Below, piece after piece: positions 14,047 to 21,615 of a DNA stretch of 23,753 nucleotides. Source of the DNA: JAPHTQ01 sp050287105 (GTDB lineage Bacteria; Pseudomonadota; Gammaproteobacteria; Thiohalomonadales; Thiohalomonadaceae); NCBI GenBank assembly GCA_050287105.1, contig JBNKBG010000037.1, forward strand, positions 1 to 23,753, written 5' to 3'. A model generated the notes under the pieces. It saw nothing but the letters and a program-made list of their open reading frames with translations, made no database searches and was not told the DNA's origin. The position numbers were made by a program, and so were the translations under genes. How positions within the stretch are numbered: position 1 is the first letter of the stretch; each line of letters opens with the position of its first letter.

Positions 14047-14790
14047 CTAGGCAACCCTCGGCACAATGTGCTCCAGCAGCCGTCTCACATCGGCCATGCC
14101 GGAGATCAGATGGCGCTCGATCATCTCCATGGTAATCGCCTCATCACCACGCCCTGCTCCCATGTTGGCAACTACCGCCACGCAGGCATAACAGAGCTCC
14201 AGTTCCCGTGCCAGTGCCGCCTCAGGCATGCCAGTCATTCCCACCAGATCGCAACCGTCGCGTTCCAGTTTATTGATCTCGGCAGTGGTCTCCAGACGTG
14301 GCCCTTGCGTAGCCGCATAGGTGCCTTCACCGATTAGTGGTACACCCGCCTCATTGCCACACATCAACAATGTTTTACGCAACTCTTCACAATAGGGCTC
14401 GGTGAAATCGATGTGGGTCACATGACTCAAACCATCTTCAAAGTAGGTGTTGGTACGCGACCAGGTGTAATCGATGATCTGGTCCGGTACCACCAGTTTA
14501 CCCGGTGTCATGTCGGCACGAATCCCGCCCACCGCATTGATCGCAATCACCTGCTCTGCACCAGAGTTTTTCAACGCCCAGAGATTGGCGCAATAGTTGA
14601 CGCGGTGCGGCGGAATGGTATGTCCCGCACCGTGGCGCGGCAGGAACATCACCTCCCTGCCCGCCATCTCACCAAACACCAGCGGAGCTGAAGGCTCGCC
14701 GTAGGGAGTGTGCATCACCTCGCGACGGATGATCTTCAGGTCTTTCAGTGAAGTAAGACCGGTACCACCGATAATGGCCAGTTTTGCCAT
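14047..14790 (-). CDS. S-methyl-5'-thioinosine phosphorylase (PNP/MTAP family)
   Basis: A 247-residue purine nucleoside phosphorylase of the MTAP family. Visible family segments are MAKLAIIGGTG (phosphate-binding glycine loop, 7-11), PRHGAGHTIPPHRVNY (51-66), INAVGGIR (84-91), TYAATQGPRLET (157-168) and VGMTGMPEAALARELELCYA (183-202). The length and the MPEAALARE block match the Pseudomonas PA3004-type enzyme, which splits methylthioinosine rather than methylthioadenosine; the substrate call follows from that similarity. I chose ATG 14790 because GAGGAA lies upstream and MAKLAIIGGTG is the usual N-terminus. It is the last gene of the minus-strand run, downstream of the hypoxanthine phosphoribosyltransferase that would use its product. 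Its leader contains one arm of the inverted-repeat element. Confidence 0.85.
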   Translation of the reverse strand: MAKLAIIGGTGLTSLKDLKIIRREVMHTPYGEPSAPLVFGEMAGREVMFLPRHGAGHTIPPHRVNYCANLWALKNSGAEQVIAINAVGGIRADMTPGKLVVPDQIIDYTWSRTNTYFEDGLSHVTHIDFTEPYCEELRKTLLMCGNEAGVPLIGEGTYAATQGPRLETTAEINKLERDGCDLVGMTGMPEAALARELELCYACVAVVANMGAGRGDEAITMEMIERHLISGMADVRRLLEHIVPRVA

Positions 14791-14820
14791 TTGTTTATTC
14801 CTCAAATTGATAAAAACATT

Positions 14821-14966
14821 AACCGCAAAGGACGCGAAGTAACGCAAAGTTGAAGCTTAATGCGCGTCATCAGTTAATCCACAACATGCTCTTGGGTCAT
14901 GCCGAACAGGTAAACGCGACCTTCGACCTATTTTTTACTTTGCGTGACTTCGCGTACTTCGCGGTT
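14821..14966. repeat. Inverted-repeat element, copy 1
   Basis: Two 30-base arms (14821-14850 and 14937-14966) are inverted copies matching at 27 of 30 positions, with an 86-base centre. Each arm starts with AACCGC and continues with tandem ACGCnAAGT-like units (about 10 bases each), so the arms are internally repetitive too. It lies between the phosphoribosyltransferase stop and the phosphorylase start, 30 bases upstream of that start. Copy 2 is at 20505-20587. Confidence 0.85.
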
Positions 14967-14976
14967 CAATTTTTCT

Positions 14977-15531
14977 TCAGCTGCCTTTAACGGCATAGAT
15001 ACCCGGCGCGTTGCGCAGGTACTCTTTGTAGTCCATACCGAAGCCGAAGACGTAGCGATCTTCCACTTCCAACCCCACATAATCGGCCTCGATTCCGCAG
15101 TTGCGTTCATGCAGCTTCTGCACCAGCACCGCGCTTTTCACCGAGGCGGCACCGGCGGTTTCGCAGGCGATCACGATCTCTTTCAGGGTCAGTCCCTCGT
15201 CGAGGATGTCGTCAATAATCAACACGTGACGTCCTTCAATGGCAAAGCGCGGGGTGACACGCCACTCCAGTTCACTACCACCCGAGGTGGCGCCGCGATA
15301 GCGGCTGGCGTGAAAGTAATCGAGCTGTAGCGGAAAATCGAGGTGACTCAGCAGGTAACCGGCCGGGATCAGCGCGCCACTCATCACGACCAACACCAGG
15401 GGATTCTTGTCCTGGAACTCGACAGTGATGGCCGCGGCCATCTCTTCGATAGCGGCCTCCACCGCGGCGCGGTCATGGAGACAGTCGGCCTCACGGTAAA
15501 CCTGTTCTACATGCTCAGGGGTAACACTCAT
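14977..15531 (-). CDS. Hypoxanthine(-guanine) phosphoribosyltransferase
   Basis: A 184-residue type I phosphoribosyltransferase converting hypoxanthine (and probably guanine) plus PRPP to the nucleotide. The PRPP-binding motif VLIIDDILDEGLTL spans residues 103-116. The segment VVMSGALIPAGYLLSHLDFPLQLDYF is residues 48-73 and is typical of Hpt, and the C-terminal DYKEYLRNAPGIYAV block closes the fold. ATG 15531 has AAGGAAAGG just upstream and follows the nagZ stop by nine bases. Together with the methylthioinosine phosphorylase downstream it makes a short salvage route from methylthioinosine to IMP. Confidence 0.9.
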   Translation of the reverse strand: MSVTPEHVEQVYREADCLHDRAAVEAAIEEMAAAITVEFQDKNPLVLVVMSGALIPAGYLLSHLDFPLQLDYFHASRYRGATSGGSELEWRVTPRFAIEGRHVLIIDDILDEGLTLKEIVIACETAGAASVKSAVLVQKLHERNCGIEADYVGLEVEDRYVFGFGMDYKEYLRNAPGIYAVKGS

Positions 15532-15540
15532 TGCCTTTCC

Positions 15541-16587
15541 TTACAGATCGAGGGCCAGGGTAGGATTCTCTTCCAGCTCCTGCATCGCGCTTATCGCCTG
15601 ACGCCAGGCTGGGTCTTTATGTAACTCGTCCAGTGTTACCGGATGACGACCATGCAGACGAGCCAGTCGCGCATGGAGTACCGGGCTGGGCTGATACTCC
15701 AGTCCGTTAAGGATGGTCCGCGCCGCCTCCGGATTATTGCAGATTAGTATCATGTCACAACCGGCACTGAACGCGGCCTCTGCACGCGCGATGTAATCAC
15801 CGGCAATGCTTGCCCCCTCCATGTTGAGGTCATCGCTGAAGATCACCCCCTGGAAGCGCAGACGCTTGCGCAGGATCTGTTGCAACCAGAAGGGTGAGAA
15901 ACCGGCGGGGTTTTCGTCCACCTCGGTATAGATCACATGGGCAGGCATCACCGCAGCCATGCCGTTGGTGATCATCATTTCGTAGGGGGCTACATCTTCC
16001 GCCAGGATGTCTTCCAGCCGACGCCCATCGCGGGGAATCGCCTCATGGGAGTCGGCCTCAACCGCGCCGTGTCCGGGGAAGTGTTTACCGGTGGCGGCCA
16101 TACCAGCACGCTGCATACCGTGCATGGTGGCTGCCGCCAGTTCAGCGACGATCTGGGGACGGCGGTGGTAGGCGCGGTCACCGATCACGGCGCTAATGCC
16201 GTAGTCAAGGTCGAGGACCGGGGCGAAGCTGATGTCGACGCCGATGGCACGCAGCTCCGTGGCCATCACCCAACCGGCCTGTTCCGCCAGTTGGCGTGCA
16301 CGCCGGCGGTCATGCTCATAGATTTCACCGAAACGGCGCATCGCAGGCAGGCGGGTAAAGCCCTGACGAAAACGCTGCACCCTGCCCCCTTCCTGATCCA
16401 CCGCGATCAACAGCGGCGGACTACGTAGGGCATGAATTTCAGCGATTAATGCAGCGACCTGTTCCTGGCTTTCAAAGTTGCGGCTGAAGAGGATCACCCC
16501 GCCCACCAATGGGTGGAGCAGGACCTTGCGCTCCTCGTCGTCCAGTTCCGTTCCACGCAGGTCGAGCATTACCGGGCCTAATGACAT
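15541..16587 (-). CDS. nagZ: NagZ, beta-N-acetylglucosaminidase (GH3)
   Basis: A 348-residue cytoplasmic glycoside hydrolase of family 3. It removes N-acetylglucosamine from anhydro-muropeptides during peptidoglycan recycling. The visible signatures are VDQEGGRVQRFR (63-74), the general acid/base loop KHFPGHGAVEADSH (168-181, Asp179/His181) and the nucleophile motif FSDDLNMEGAS (250-260). The single-domain length matches gammaproteobacterial NagZ. It lies one base after the L,D-transpeptidase stop, so translation of the two is coupled. There is no signal peptide, as expected for NagZ. Confidence 0.95.
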   Translation of the reverse strand: MSLGPVMLDLRGTELDDEERKVLLHPLVGGVILFSRNFESQEQVAALIAEIHALRSPPLLIAVDQEGGRVQRFRQGFTRLPAMRRFGEIYEHDRRRARQLAEQAGWVMATELRAIGVDISFAPVLDLDYGISAVIGDRAYHRRPQIVAELAAATMHGMQRAGMAATGKHFPGHGAVEADSHEAIPRDGRRLEDILAEDVAPYEMMITNGMAAVMPAHVIYTEVDENPAGFSPFWLQQILRKRLRFQGVIFSDDLNMEGASIAGDYIARAEAAFSAGCDMILICNNPEAARTILNGLEYQPSPVLHARLARLHGRHPVTLDELHKDPAWRQAISAMQELEENPTLALDL

Positions 16588-16588
16588 C

Positions 16589-17092
16589 TTATGCGCTTCC
16601 TTTATATGGTTCTTCTGTAATCAATACCGGGATTCCCGGCGCAATCATCTCAAACAGCGCAATGATATCCCGATTACGCATGCGGACGCAGCCATGGGAG
16701 AGCGGTTCGCCCATCGTCTCACTATCAGGGGTACCGTGGATGTAGATGTAGCGGCGCATGGTATCGACGTTTCCCATACGGTTGCGGCCAGGTTCGCTGC
16801 CGCTGAGCCAGAGGATACGGCTCAGGATCCAGTCAGCCTGAGGAGCCTGTTGTGCCAGTTGCTCACTGTAGATTTCACCGGTGGGACGGCGTCCCCTGAA
16901 GACAGTACCCGATTCACACCCCGCACCGATCATCGCCCTCACCGTATGGAGTCCACGTGGGGTGCAACCACTCTCCCGCTCTTCACCGGGGCCGTTGATA
17001 GCGGTGGAGACCGGCGCTTCGAAAATGATCCGCTCCCCTTCCAGCAGGCGCAGCTGTTGATCGCCGATACTGATGTGGATATGGCGGCTCAT
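16589..17092 (-). CDS. L,D-transpeptidase (YkuD) domain protein without signal peptide
   Basis: A 167-residue YkuD/ErfK-type domain with almost nothing else. The catalytic block is IHGTPD (118-123) followed by EPLSHGCVRM (129-138), with catalytic Cys135 and the HG/SHGCVR residues in place. No N-terminal signal peptide or membrane span is present, which is odd for enzymes that usually act on murein in the periplasm. ATG 17092 shares one base with the stop of the CYTH gene (TAATG) and has AAGGA six bases upstream; the TTG at 17098 is not needed. Being one base before nagZ, it may act on cytoplasmic muropeptides, or be exported in an unrecognised way (inference). Confidence 0.85.
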   Translation of the reverse strand: MSRHIHISIGDQQLRLLEGERIIFEAPVSTAINGPGEERESGCTPRGLHTVRAMIGAGCESGTVFRGRRPTGEIYSEQLAQQAPQADWILSRILWLSGSEPGRNRMGNVDTMRRYIYIHGTPDSETMGEPLSHGCVRMRNRDIIALFEMIAPGIPVLITEEPYKGSA

Positions 17093-17559
17093 TACCAATC
17101 CTTATAGGGATGTTTGACCAGACAGACGTTGTAATAGCGGGTATCGCCGCTCACCTCTTCGCCAATCCACGGCGGGCGTTCAAAAGGTTCATCCTCGGAT
17201 CCCAGTTCCACCTCGGCCACTACCAGCCCTTCGTTATCACCACTGAAGACATCGATCTCCCAGGTGTGCTGACTGAAAGGCACCAGATAGCGGGTCTTAA
17301 TAATCTGCGGTTGCTCGCAAAGGGTGTCGAGGAGCTCTTCTGCTTCGTCCAGTGGGATGGGGTACTCGTACTCCTGACGATGGATACCGAGGGTGGCGCT
17401 TTTGATGTTGAGGTTGGCTTTGTCTCCCTCTATGCGCACCCGCACCGAGGCCCGCTCCGCACCAACGAGATAACCCTGGCGAAAGCGCGTACCGCTATCT
17501 GCGGTATCGCGCCAGCTGGCGTCACGCAGCAGGAATTTGCGCTCGATCTCTGTACCCAT
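17092..17559 (-). CDS. CYTH-domain protein (triphosphate-tunnel phosphatase/cyclase family)
   Basis: A 155-residue single CYTH domain. The N-terminal signature EIERKFL (ExExK, residues 4-8) and further acidic/basic strands (RVRIEGDKANLNIKSA, EYEYPI, WEIDVFSGDNEGLVVAEVEL) build the triphosphate tunnel. Bacterial members are mostly inorganic triphosphatases; some are class IV adenylate cyclases. The start is ATG 17559, as the TTG at 17571 would add four residues. It overlaps the transpeptidase start by one base and lies 23 bases after the AT-rich acyltransferase-like gene. Its role in this peptidoglycan-related group is unknown. Confidence 0.85.
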   Translation of the reverse strand: MGTEIERKFLLRDASWRDTADSGTRFRQGYLVGAERASVRVRIEGDKANLNIKSATLGIHRQEYEYPIPLDEAEELLDTLCEQPQIIKTRYLVPFSQHTWEIDVFSGDNEGLVVAEVELGSEDEPFERPPWIGEEVSGDTRYYNVCLVKHPYKDW

Positions 17560-17582
17560 AAACACTGGCAACCCATTGATTC

Positions 17583-18296
17583 CTAGAAGGTTAATCTTCT
17601 ATCCCATAGTGTTTTGTATTTATCACGCAGTTGCGTGGCATAGTCCAAGTATCCATAGTTCTCTATATGCATAATATAATACAGTGCGTCCGCGTGACCG
17701 CTCCATTCACAGGCAGGAAGTTTAATGCCATGTTGACGCAAATACTTAAACCCTAGCGGCTCAGCCAGCTTATTCACTTTAAATTTAGAGTTAACAGCAA
17801 AAATCATATTTGGGATTTTGTACTCACCATAATATAGAGGCATCAGCGCCTGCGAAACTTCTAGAGCCATACGCCTTACAACTTTATCAGCAGTTAGCTC
17901 TGGGCACATTGTCCAACCACCCTGATATGCGGTTTCACCAGCCTCAGAGACCTCTTTCACCCAAAGTTTTGAAGACTCAATTACGTTTGCAGAATTATCA
18001 CCAATCAGGTGACTATAAAATGAGAAATCCTGACCAACCTTATCTACTGTTCCTTTTGTGATTGATTTGAACCCCGTTATAGGATAAACACCTGCATCAT
18101 CAACTTTGCATAACACAACATGGTTAGCAAACCAGTCATTACTATCTATAGGTAGAACCCCATATGGATACACGCTTTTATAACCCATAAGCCGCATCCT
18201 CCATATTCTAGAGATCATCTCTCTAACTTCCGGATTATTTTCATAGGTATCATATGGTCTCTCAATGACCACAATCTTGTAAGAAGCTCCCGTCAT
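17583..18296 (-). CDS. Putative N-acyltransferase, autoinducer-synthase/GNAT-like; function unknown
   Basis: A 237-residue protein with no certain family. The order of features resembles acyl-homoserine-lactone synthase/N-acyl amino acid synthase folds: an N-terminal IWRMRLMGYKSVYP (Arg/Tyr-rich strand), an acidic segment DSNDWFANHVVL, GFKSIT, then ESSKLWV (compare E-x-SR-x-x-V of LuxI proteins), and a late NKLAEPLGFKYL. None of these is diagnostic, so the call is tentative; a plain GNAT acetyltransferase is an alternative. Its start overlaps the methyltransferase stop (ATGA), so the two are translated together. Both are AT-rich against their surroundings. No luxR-type partner is adjacent. 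No signal peptide or membrane span is seen. Confidence 0.4.
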   Translation of the reverse strand: MTGASYKIVVIERPYDTYENNPEVREMISRIWRMRLMGYKSVYPYGVLPIDSNDWFANHVVLCKVDDAGVYPITGFKSITKGTVDKVGQDFSFYSHLIGDNSANVIESSKLWVKEVSEAGETAYQGGWTMCPELTADKVVRRMALEVSQALMPLYYGEYKIPNMIFAVNSKFKVNKLAEPLGFKYLRQHGIKLPACEWSGHADALYYIMHIENYGYLDYATQLRDKYKTLWDRRLTF

Positions 18297-19060
18297 TTTC
18301 TACCGGTAACAATGAATTTATTCATAAATAAAGTAGCCCCACGTACTCTCAAGGCACGCATGTATCGTTCGCAAAACTCACTTGATCGCGCACCAAACAC
18401 CTCGTCGATCAAAGGCATAGCTTGCTCAATTCTCTGTGCACTATTTTCAATTTCCAACTCAAGCTCATCACCTTGAAACACTTCAACACTTACATCCCAG
18501 CGCACATCATGAAACCCAGCAGAAACCAAAAACGATGGGAGTTTTCTTCCAACATACACATCAAGATTTGGTACACCAACCCGCAACAACTCAAGCATGG
18601 ACTCCAACTCAATATCACCCGAATATATGTTTGCGAAGACGCCATCAAGGTCAATCAAACAAACCTTACCATCATCACTCAGAATTCTTTTAAATTCACA
18701 ACAGACCGACACAGGATTTGACAAATATTCAAACACGTACCTGCACACTACGAAATCCACATTCCCTTTTGATAAATCTATTTCATTTAAATCACTTTCG
18801 AAGTAATTGATATCATATCCATCACTTAACTTCTTTGCTTGTTCCAGCCTTAATACACTGTTATCACAAGCATATGAATCGATGGAATTGTTATCGCACA
18901 AATAACGACTCAGAACGCCAGTCCCACATCCAGCATCGAGCACCGACATGCCATCGCGAATATCGATACACTTTAATTCTGACTCTATTGAATAGTTTTT
19001 TTGTAGTGCTTGTTTTTCTAGGCGCTCAGCCTCAAGGCTACTTTCAAGTATATAACTCAT
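18293..19060 (-). CDS. Class I SAM-dependent methyltransferase of the AT-rich islet
   Basis: A 255-residue methyltransferase. Motif I is VLDAGCGTG (40-48), the acidic residue after strand 2 is in YACDNS (D66), motif II/III is around YFESDLNEIDL (87-96), and CRYVFEYLSNP (106-116) is the motif IV region. The substrate cannot be predicted; the type suits small molecules. ATG 19060 has AAGGAAAG directly upstream. Its stop overlaps the next gene start (ATGA). Composition is clearly low in G+C (23 of 60 bases in 18421-18480, against 39 of 60 in 8281-8340), a sign of acquisition between the conserved rlmD and CYTH genes. Confidence 0.8.
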   Translation of the reverse strand: MSYILESSLEAERLEKQALQKNYSIESELKCIDIRDGMSVLDAGCGTGVLSRYLCDNNSIDSYACDNSVLRLEQAKKLSDGYDINYFESDLNEIDLSKGNVDFVVCRYVFEYLSNPVSVCCEFKRILSDDGKVCLIDLDGVFANIYSGDIELESMLELLRVGVPNLDVYVGRKLPSFLVSAGFHDVRWDVSVEVFQGDELELEIENSAQRIEQAMPLIDEVFGARSSEFCERYMRALRVRGATLFMNKFIVTGRK

Positions 19061-19144
19061 ATCTTTCCTTGTTTAACTTGCTCAAATATGCCTATTTACG
19101 CTAGTCAACAGATAATATCGCTTCGACATCAATATAATTTCGTG

Positions 19145-20476
19145 CTAGCCCTTCACAAACAGTGCAATAGATTCTACATGCGCCGTATGCGGAAACATAT
19201 CCATCACTCCTGCCTTTGCCAATGTGTAGCCGTACTCGTTAACCAGCAGCCCGGCATCCCGCGCCAGTGTAGCCGGGTTACAGGAAACATAGACAATACG
19301 CTTCACACCCAGTTTGGCGATATGCGGGATCGCCTCCATCGCCCCGTCCCGGGCCGGATCGAGCAGCACTTTATCGAAGCCCTGCGACCACCATGGCAGA
19401 AGTTCCACCTCTTTCGCCAGGTCAGCGACATGGAACTCTACGTTGTCTATCGCGTTGAGTTCGGCATTCTCCCGCGCACGACGCACCAGCACTTCCAGGC
19501 CCTCGACACCAACCACTTCCTTCGCGCGGCGTGCCAGTGGCAGGGTGAAGTTGCCGACCCCGCAAAATAGATCCAGCACCCGCTCATCGGGCTGCACTTC
19601 AAGCAGCTCGATAGCACAGGGCACCATCTTGCGGTTGATGTCGGTATTCACCTGGGTAAAGCCGTTAGGGGTGAAATTGAAGTGCACATCGAATTCGGGC
19701 AGGGCGTAACTCAACTGAGTCTGTTCCGGCCAGAGTGGTGTGACACTGTCAGGGCCTGCCGGTTGCAGGAAGAAACGCAGATCATGCTGCTTGGCAAAGG
19801 TGATCAGTTTGGCCTGATCCGCCTCACTTAACGGCTTCATGTTGCGAAACACCAGTGCGGTCTGGGTATCGTCCACCGCCACTTCGAGTTGTGCGATCTC
19901 ACGTCTTGCTTCAAGCGAGGCGACAAGTTGTTGCAACTCTTCGAGATGCTCACCAACGCTGGGATGCAAAACCTCACAGCGTTGCATATCGACGATGTAG
20001 GGTTTGCGCTTTTCGCGAAAACCGATCAATGTGCGTTCTTTTTTGTCGACATAACGCGCACCCATACGTGCCTTGCGCCGGTAACCCCAGGAGGGACCAG
20101 TCAGCGGTGGTAATACCTCTGCGGGTTTCACCTTACCGATACGCTCAAAGTTTTCCAGCAACACCTCCTGCTTGGCGAGGATCTGCGCCTCGGCGCTCAT
20201 GTGCTGCATGGCGCAACCGCCACAGATACCGAATACGGCACATTTCGGCTCTACCCGTTCGGCAGCAGCCTTATGTATCTCCTGTGCCACACCGACGTCG
20301 TAGCTGCGCTTCTTCTCCACGTAGAGGAAACTCACCTCTTCGCCTTTCAGCGCGCCTTCAATAAATATCGTTTTACCGTCGATATGTGCTACGCCTCGAC
20401 CGTCGTGGGAGAGGTCATCAATAGTGACCCGAACCGGGTCGGTGGGCATTTGCGGGCGTTTACGTCGTCTAGCCAT
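19145..20476 (-). CDS. rlmD: RlmD, 23S rRNA (uracil-1939-C5)-methyltransferase
   Basis: A 443-residue RNA methyltransferase. It has an N-terminal TRAM RNA-binding domain (about 11-68). Four iron-sulfur ligand cysteines follow, C79, C85 and C88 (CAVFGICGGC) and C167. The C-terminal SAM domain contains VLDLFCGVGNFTLPL (300-314), LLDPARDGA (371-379) and the catalytic cysteine in VSCNPATLARD (C399). This matches RlmD (RumA) in length and motif order. ATG 20476 follows an AGAGGA ribosome-binding site; the longest frame would start 15 codons earlier, inside the inverted repeat. It follows cysM on the same strand, an arrangement also seen in pseudomonads. Confidence 0.93.
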   Translation of the reverse strand: MARRRKRPQMPTDPVRVTIDDLSHDGRGVAHIDGKTIFIEGALKGEEVSFLYVEKKRSYDVGVAQEIHKAAAERVEPKCAVFGICGGCAMQHMSAEAQILAKQEVLLENFERIGKVKPAEVLPPLTGPSWGYRRKARMGARYVDKKERTLIGFREKRKPYIVDMQRCEVLHPSVGEHLEELQQLVASLEARREIAQLEVAVDDTQTALVFRNMKPLSEADQAKLITFAKQHDLRFFLQPAGPDSVTPLWPEQTQLSYALPEFDVHFNFTPNGFTQVNTDINRKMVPCAIELLEVQPDERVLDLFCGVGNFTLPLARRAKEVVGVEGLEVLVRRARENAELNAIDNVEFHVADLAKEVELLPWWSQGFDKVLLDPARDGAMEAIPHIAKLGVKRIVYVSCNPATLARDAGLLVNEYGYTLAKAGVMDMFPHTAHVESIALFVKG

Positions 20477-20504
20477 GAATCCTCTAATTAACTGAGTGAA
20501 AATT

Positions 20505-20587
20505 AACCGCCAAGTACGCAAAGTCGCGCCAAGTAAGACTTATTACATTGACGTAGAAACTTTGCGTACTTCGCGTACTTGGCGGTT
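20505..20587. repeat. Inverted-repeat element, copy 2
   Basis: A left arm (20505-20534) and an inverted right arm (20559-20587) share AACCGCCAAGTACGC at their outer ends; 19 of the outer 20 bases match, while the inner ten differ. As in copy 1, the arms consist of ACGCnAAGT-like units. It starts four bases from the cysM stop and ends 28 bases upstream of the rlmD start. Confidence 0.85.
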
Positions 20588-20591
20588 ACAT

Positions 20592-21485
20592 TTATTCGGC
20601 AGGAAATACACCAGTGGAAAGATAACGATCACCTCGGTCGCAGATGATGGTGACAATCACCGCGTTTTCCACCTCCTGCGACAGTTTCAGCGCCGCAGCT
20701 ACGGCTCCACCTGATGAGATACCGCAGAAGATGCCCTCTTCCGCCGCCAGGCGTCGGGTGATGTTTTCCGCCGATTGCTGGTCCACATCAATGGTACGGT
20801 CGACACGACTGGCGTCGAAGATGGTTGGCAGGTACTCCTTGGGCCAGCGACGGATACCAGGGATACTGGCTCCTTCGGCTGGTTGCACGCCGACGATCTG
20901 AATCGCCGGATTGACCTCTTTCAGGTAGCGCGAGGTCCCCATAATGGTACCGGTGGTACCCATGGCGCTAACAAAGTGAGTGACCTTGTGTTCGGTATCA
21001 CGCCAGATCTCCGGGCCCGTCGTTTCGTAATGGGCCAACGGGTTGTCCTGATTGCCGAACTGATCCAGCACCTTTCCCTTGCCCTCCGCCTCCATCTGTT
21101 TTGCCAGATCCCGTGCCCCTTCCATGCCCTGCTCACGGCTGACAATCACCAGTTCCGCACCGTAGGCGCGCATGGAGGCACGACGCTCCAGGCTCATGTT
21201 TTCCGGCATGATCAGAATCATGCGATAACCCTTGATCGCAGCGGCCATCGCCAGGGCGATGCCGGTATTGCCTGAGGTCGCTTCAATCAGGGTGTCGCCC
21301 GGTTTGATCTCACCGCGCTGCTCCGCGTGTTGAATCATCGACATGGCGGGTCTATCTTTTACCGAGCCCGCAGGATTATTACCCTCCAGCTTCACCAGAA
21401 TAGTATTACTGCTCTCCCCGGTGAGGCGCTGTAGACGCACCAACGGTGTGTTGCCGATGTATGATTCAATGGTGGGAAATGTCAT
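20592..21485 (-). CDS. cysM: CysM, cysteine synthase B
   Basis: A 297-residue PLP enzyme (fold type II) making cysteine from O-acetylserine and sulfide or thiosulfate. The PLP lysine is K43 in NNPAGSVKDRPA (36-47), the substrate loop is TSGNTG (70-75), and GTTGTIMG is the phosphate-binding region. The start MTFPTIESYIGNTPLVRLQRL and the length fit CysM better than CysK, and use of thiosulfate would suit a sulfur oxidiser (inference). ATG 21485 is preferred over an upstream in-frame start nine codons earlier. It is divergent from the HPt gene. Confidence 0.92.
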   Translation of the reverse strand: MTFPTIESYIGNTPLVRLQRLTGESSNTILVKLEGNNPAGSVKDRPAMSMIQHAEQRGEIKPGDTLIEATSGNTGIALAMAAAIKGYRMILIMPENMSLERRASMRAYGAELVIVSREQGMEGARDLAKQMEAEGKGKVLDQFGNQDNPLAHYETTGPEIWRDTEHKVTHFVSAMGTTGTIMGTSRYLKEVNPAIQIVGVQPAEGASIPGIRRWPKEYLPTIFDASRVDRTIDVDQQSAENITRRLAAEEGIFCGISSGGAVAAALKLSQEVENAVIVTIICDRGDRYLSTGVFPAE

Positions 21486-21541
21486 GAATTGCCCTAGTGT
21501 GATTTTTATCAAAGGATTAACAAATACAAGTATAAACGTCC

Positions 21542-21570
21542 TTGAATCGAATGACGATTAAGAATAGATT
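21542..21570 (+). promoter_or_regulatory. Promoter of the orphan HPt gene
   Basis: TTGAAT (21542-21547) and TAGATT (21565-21570) are spaced by 17 bases, 45 bases before the ATG at 21616. The region between the divergent cysM and HPt genes is very AT-rich. A second -10-like TATAAC lies at 21577-21582. Confidence 0.45.
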
Positions 21571-21615
21571 ATGTCCTATAACCTACAAAAATAATTATCG
21601 CAAAGGAACACAGGG

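Noticed and set aside
18422..19104. Several + strand open frames opposite the methyltransferase gene
   Set aside because: They are antisense shadows in AT-rich DNA with no domains, and the minus-strand gene has clear motifs.
19061..19144. TTGACT on the minus strand (19103-19108) as a -35 box for the methyltransferase gene
   Set aside because: No acceptable -10 sequence lies 15-19 bases downstream, so I do not call a promoter although the AT-rich gap may hold one.
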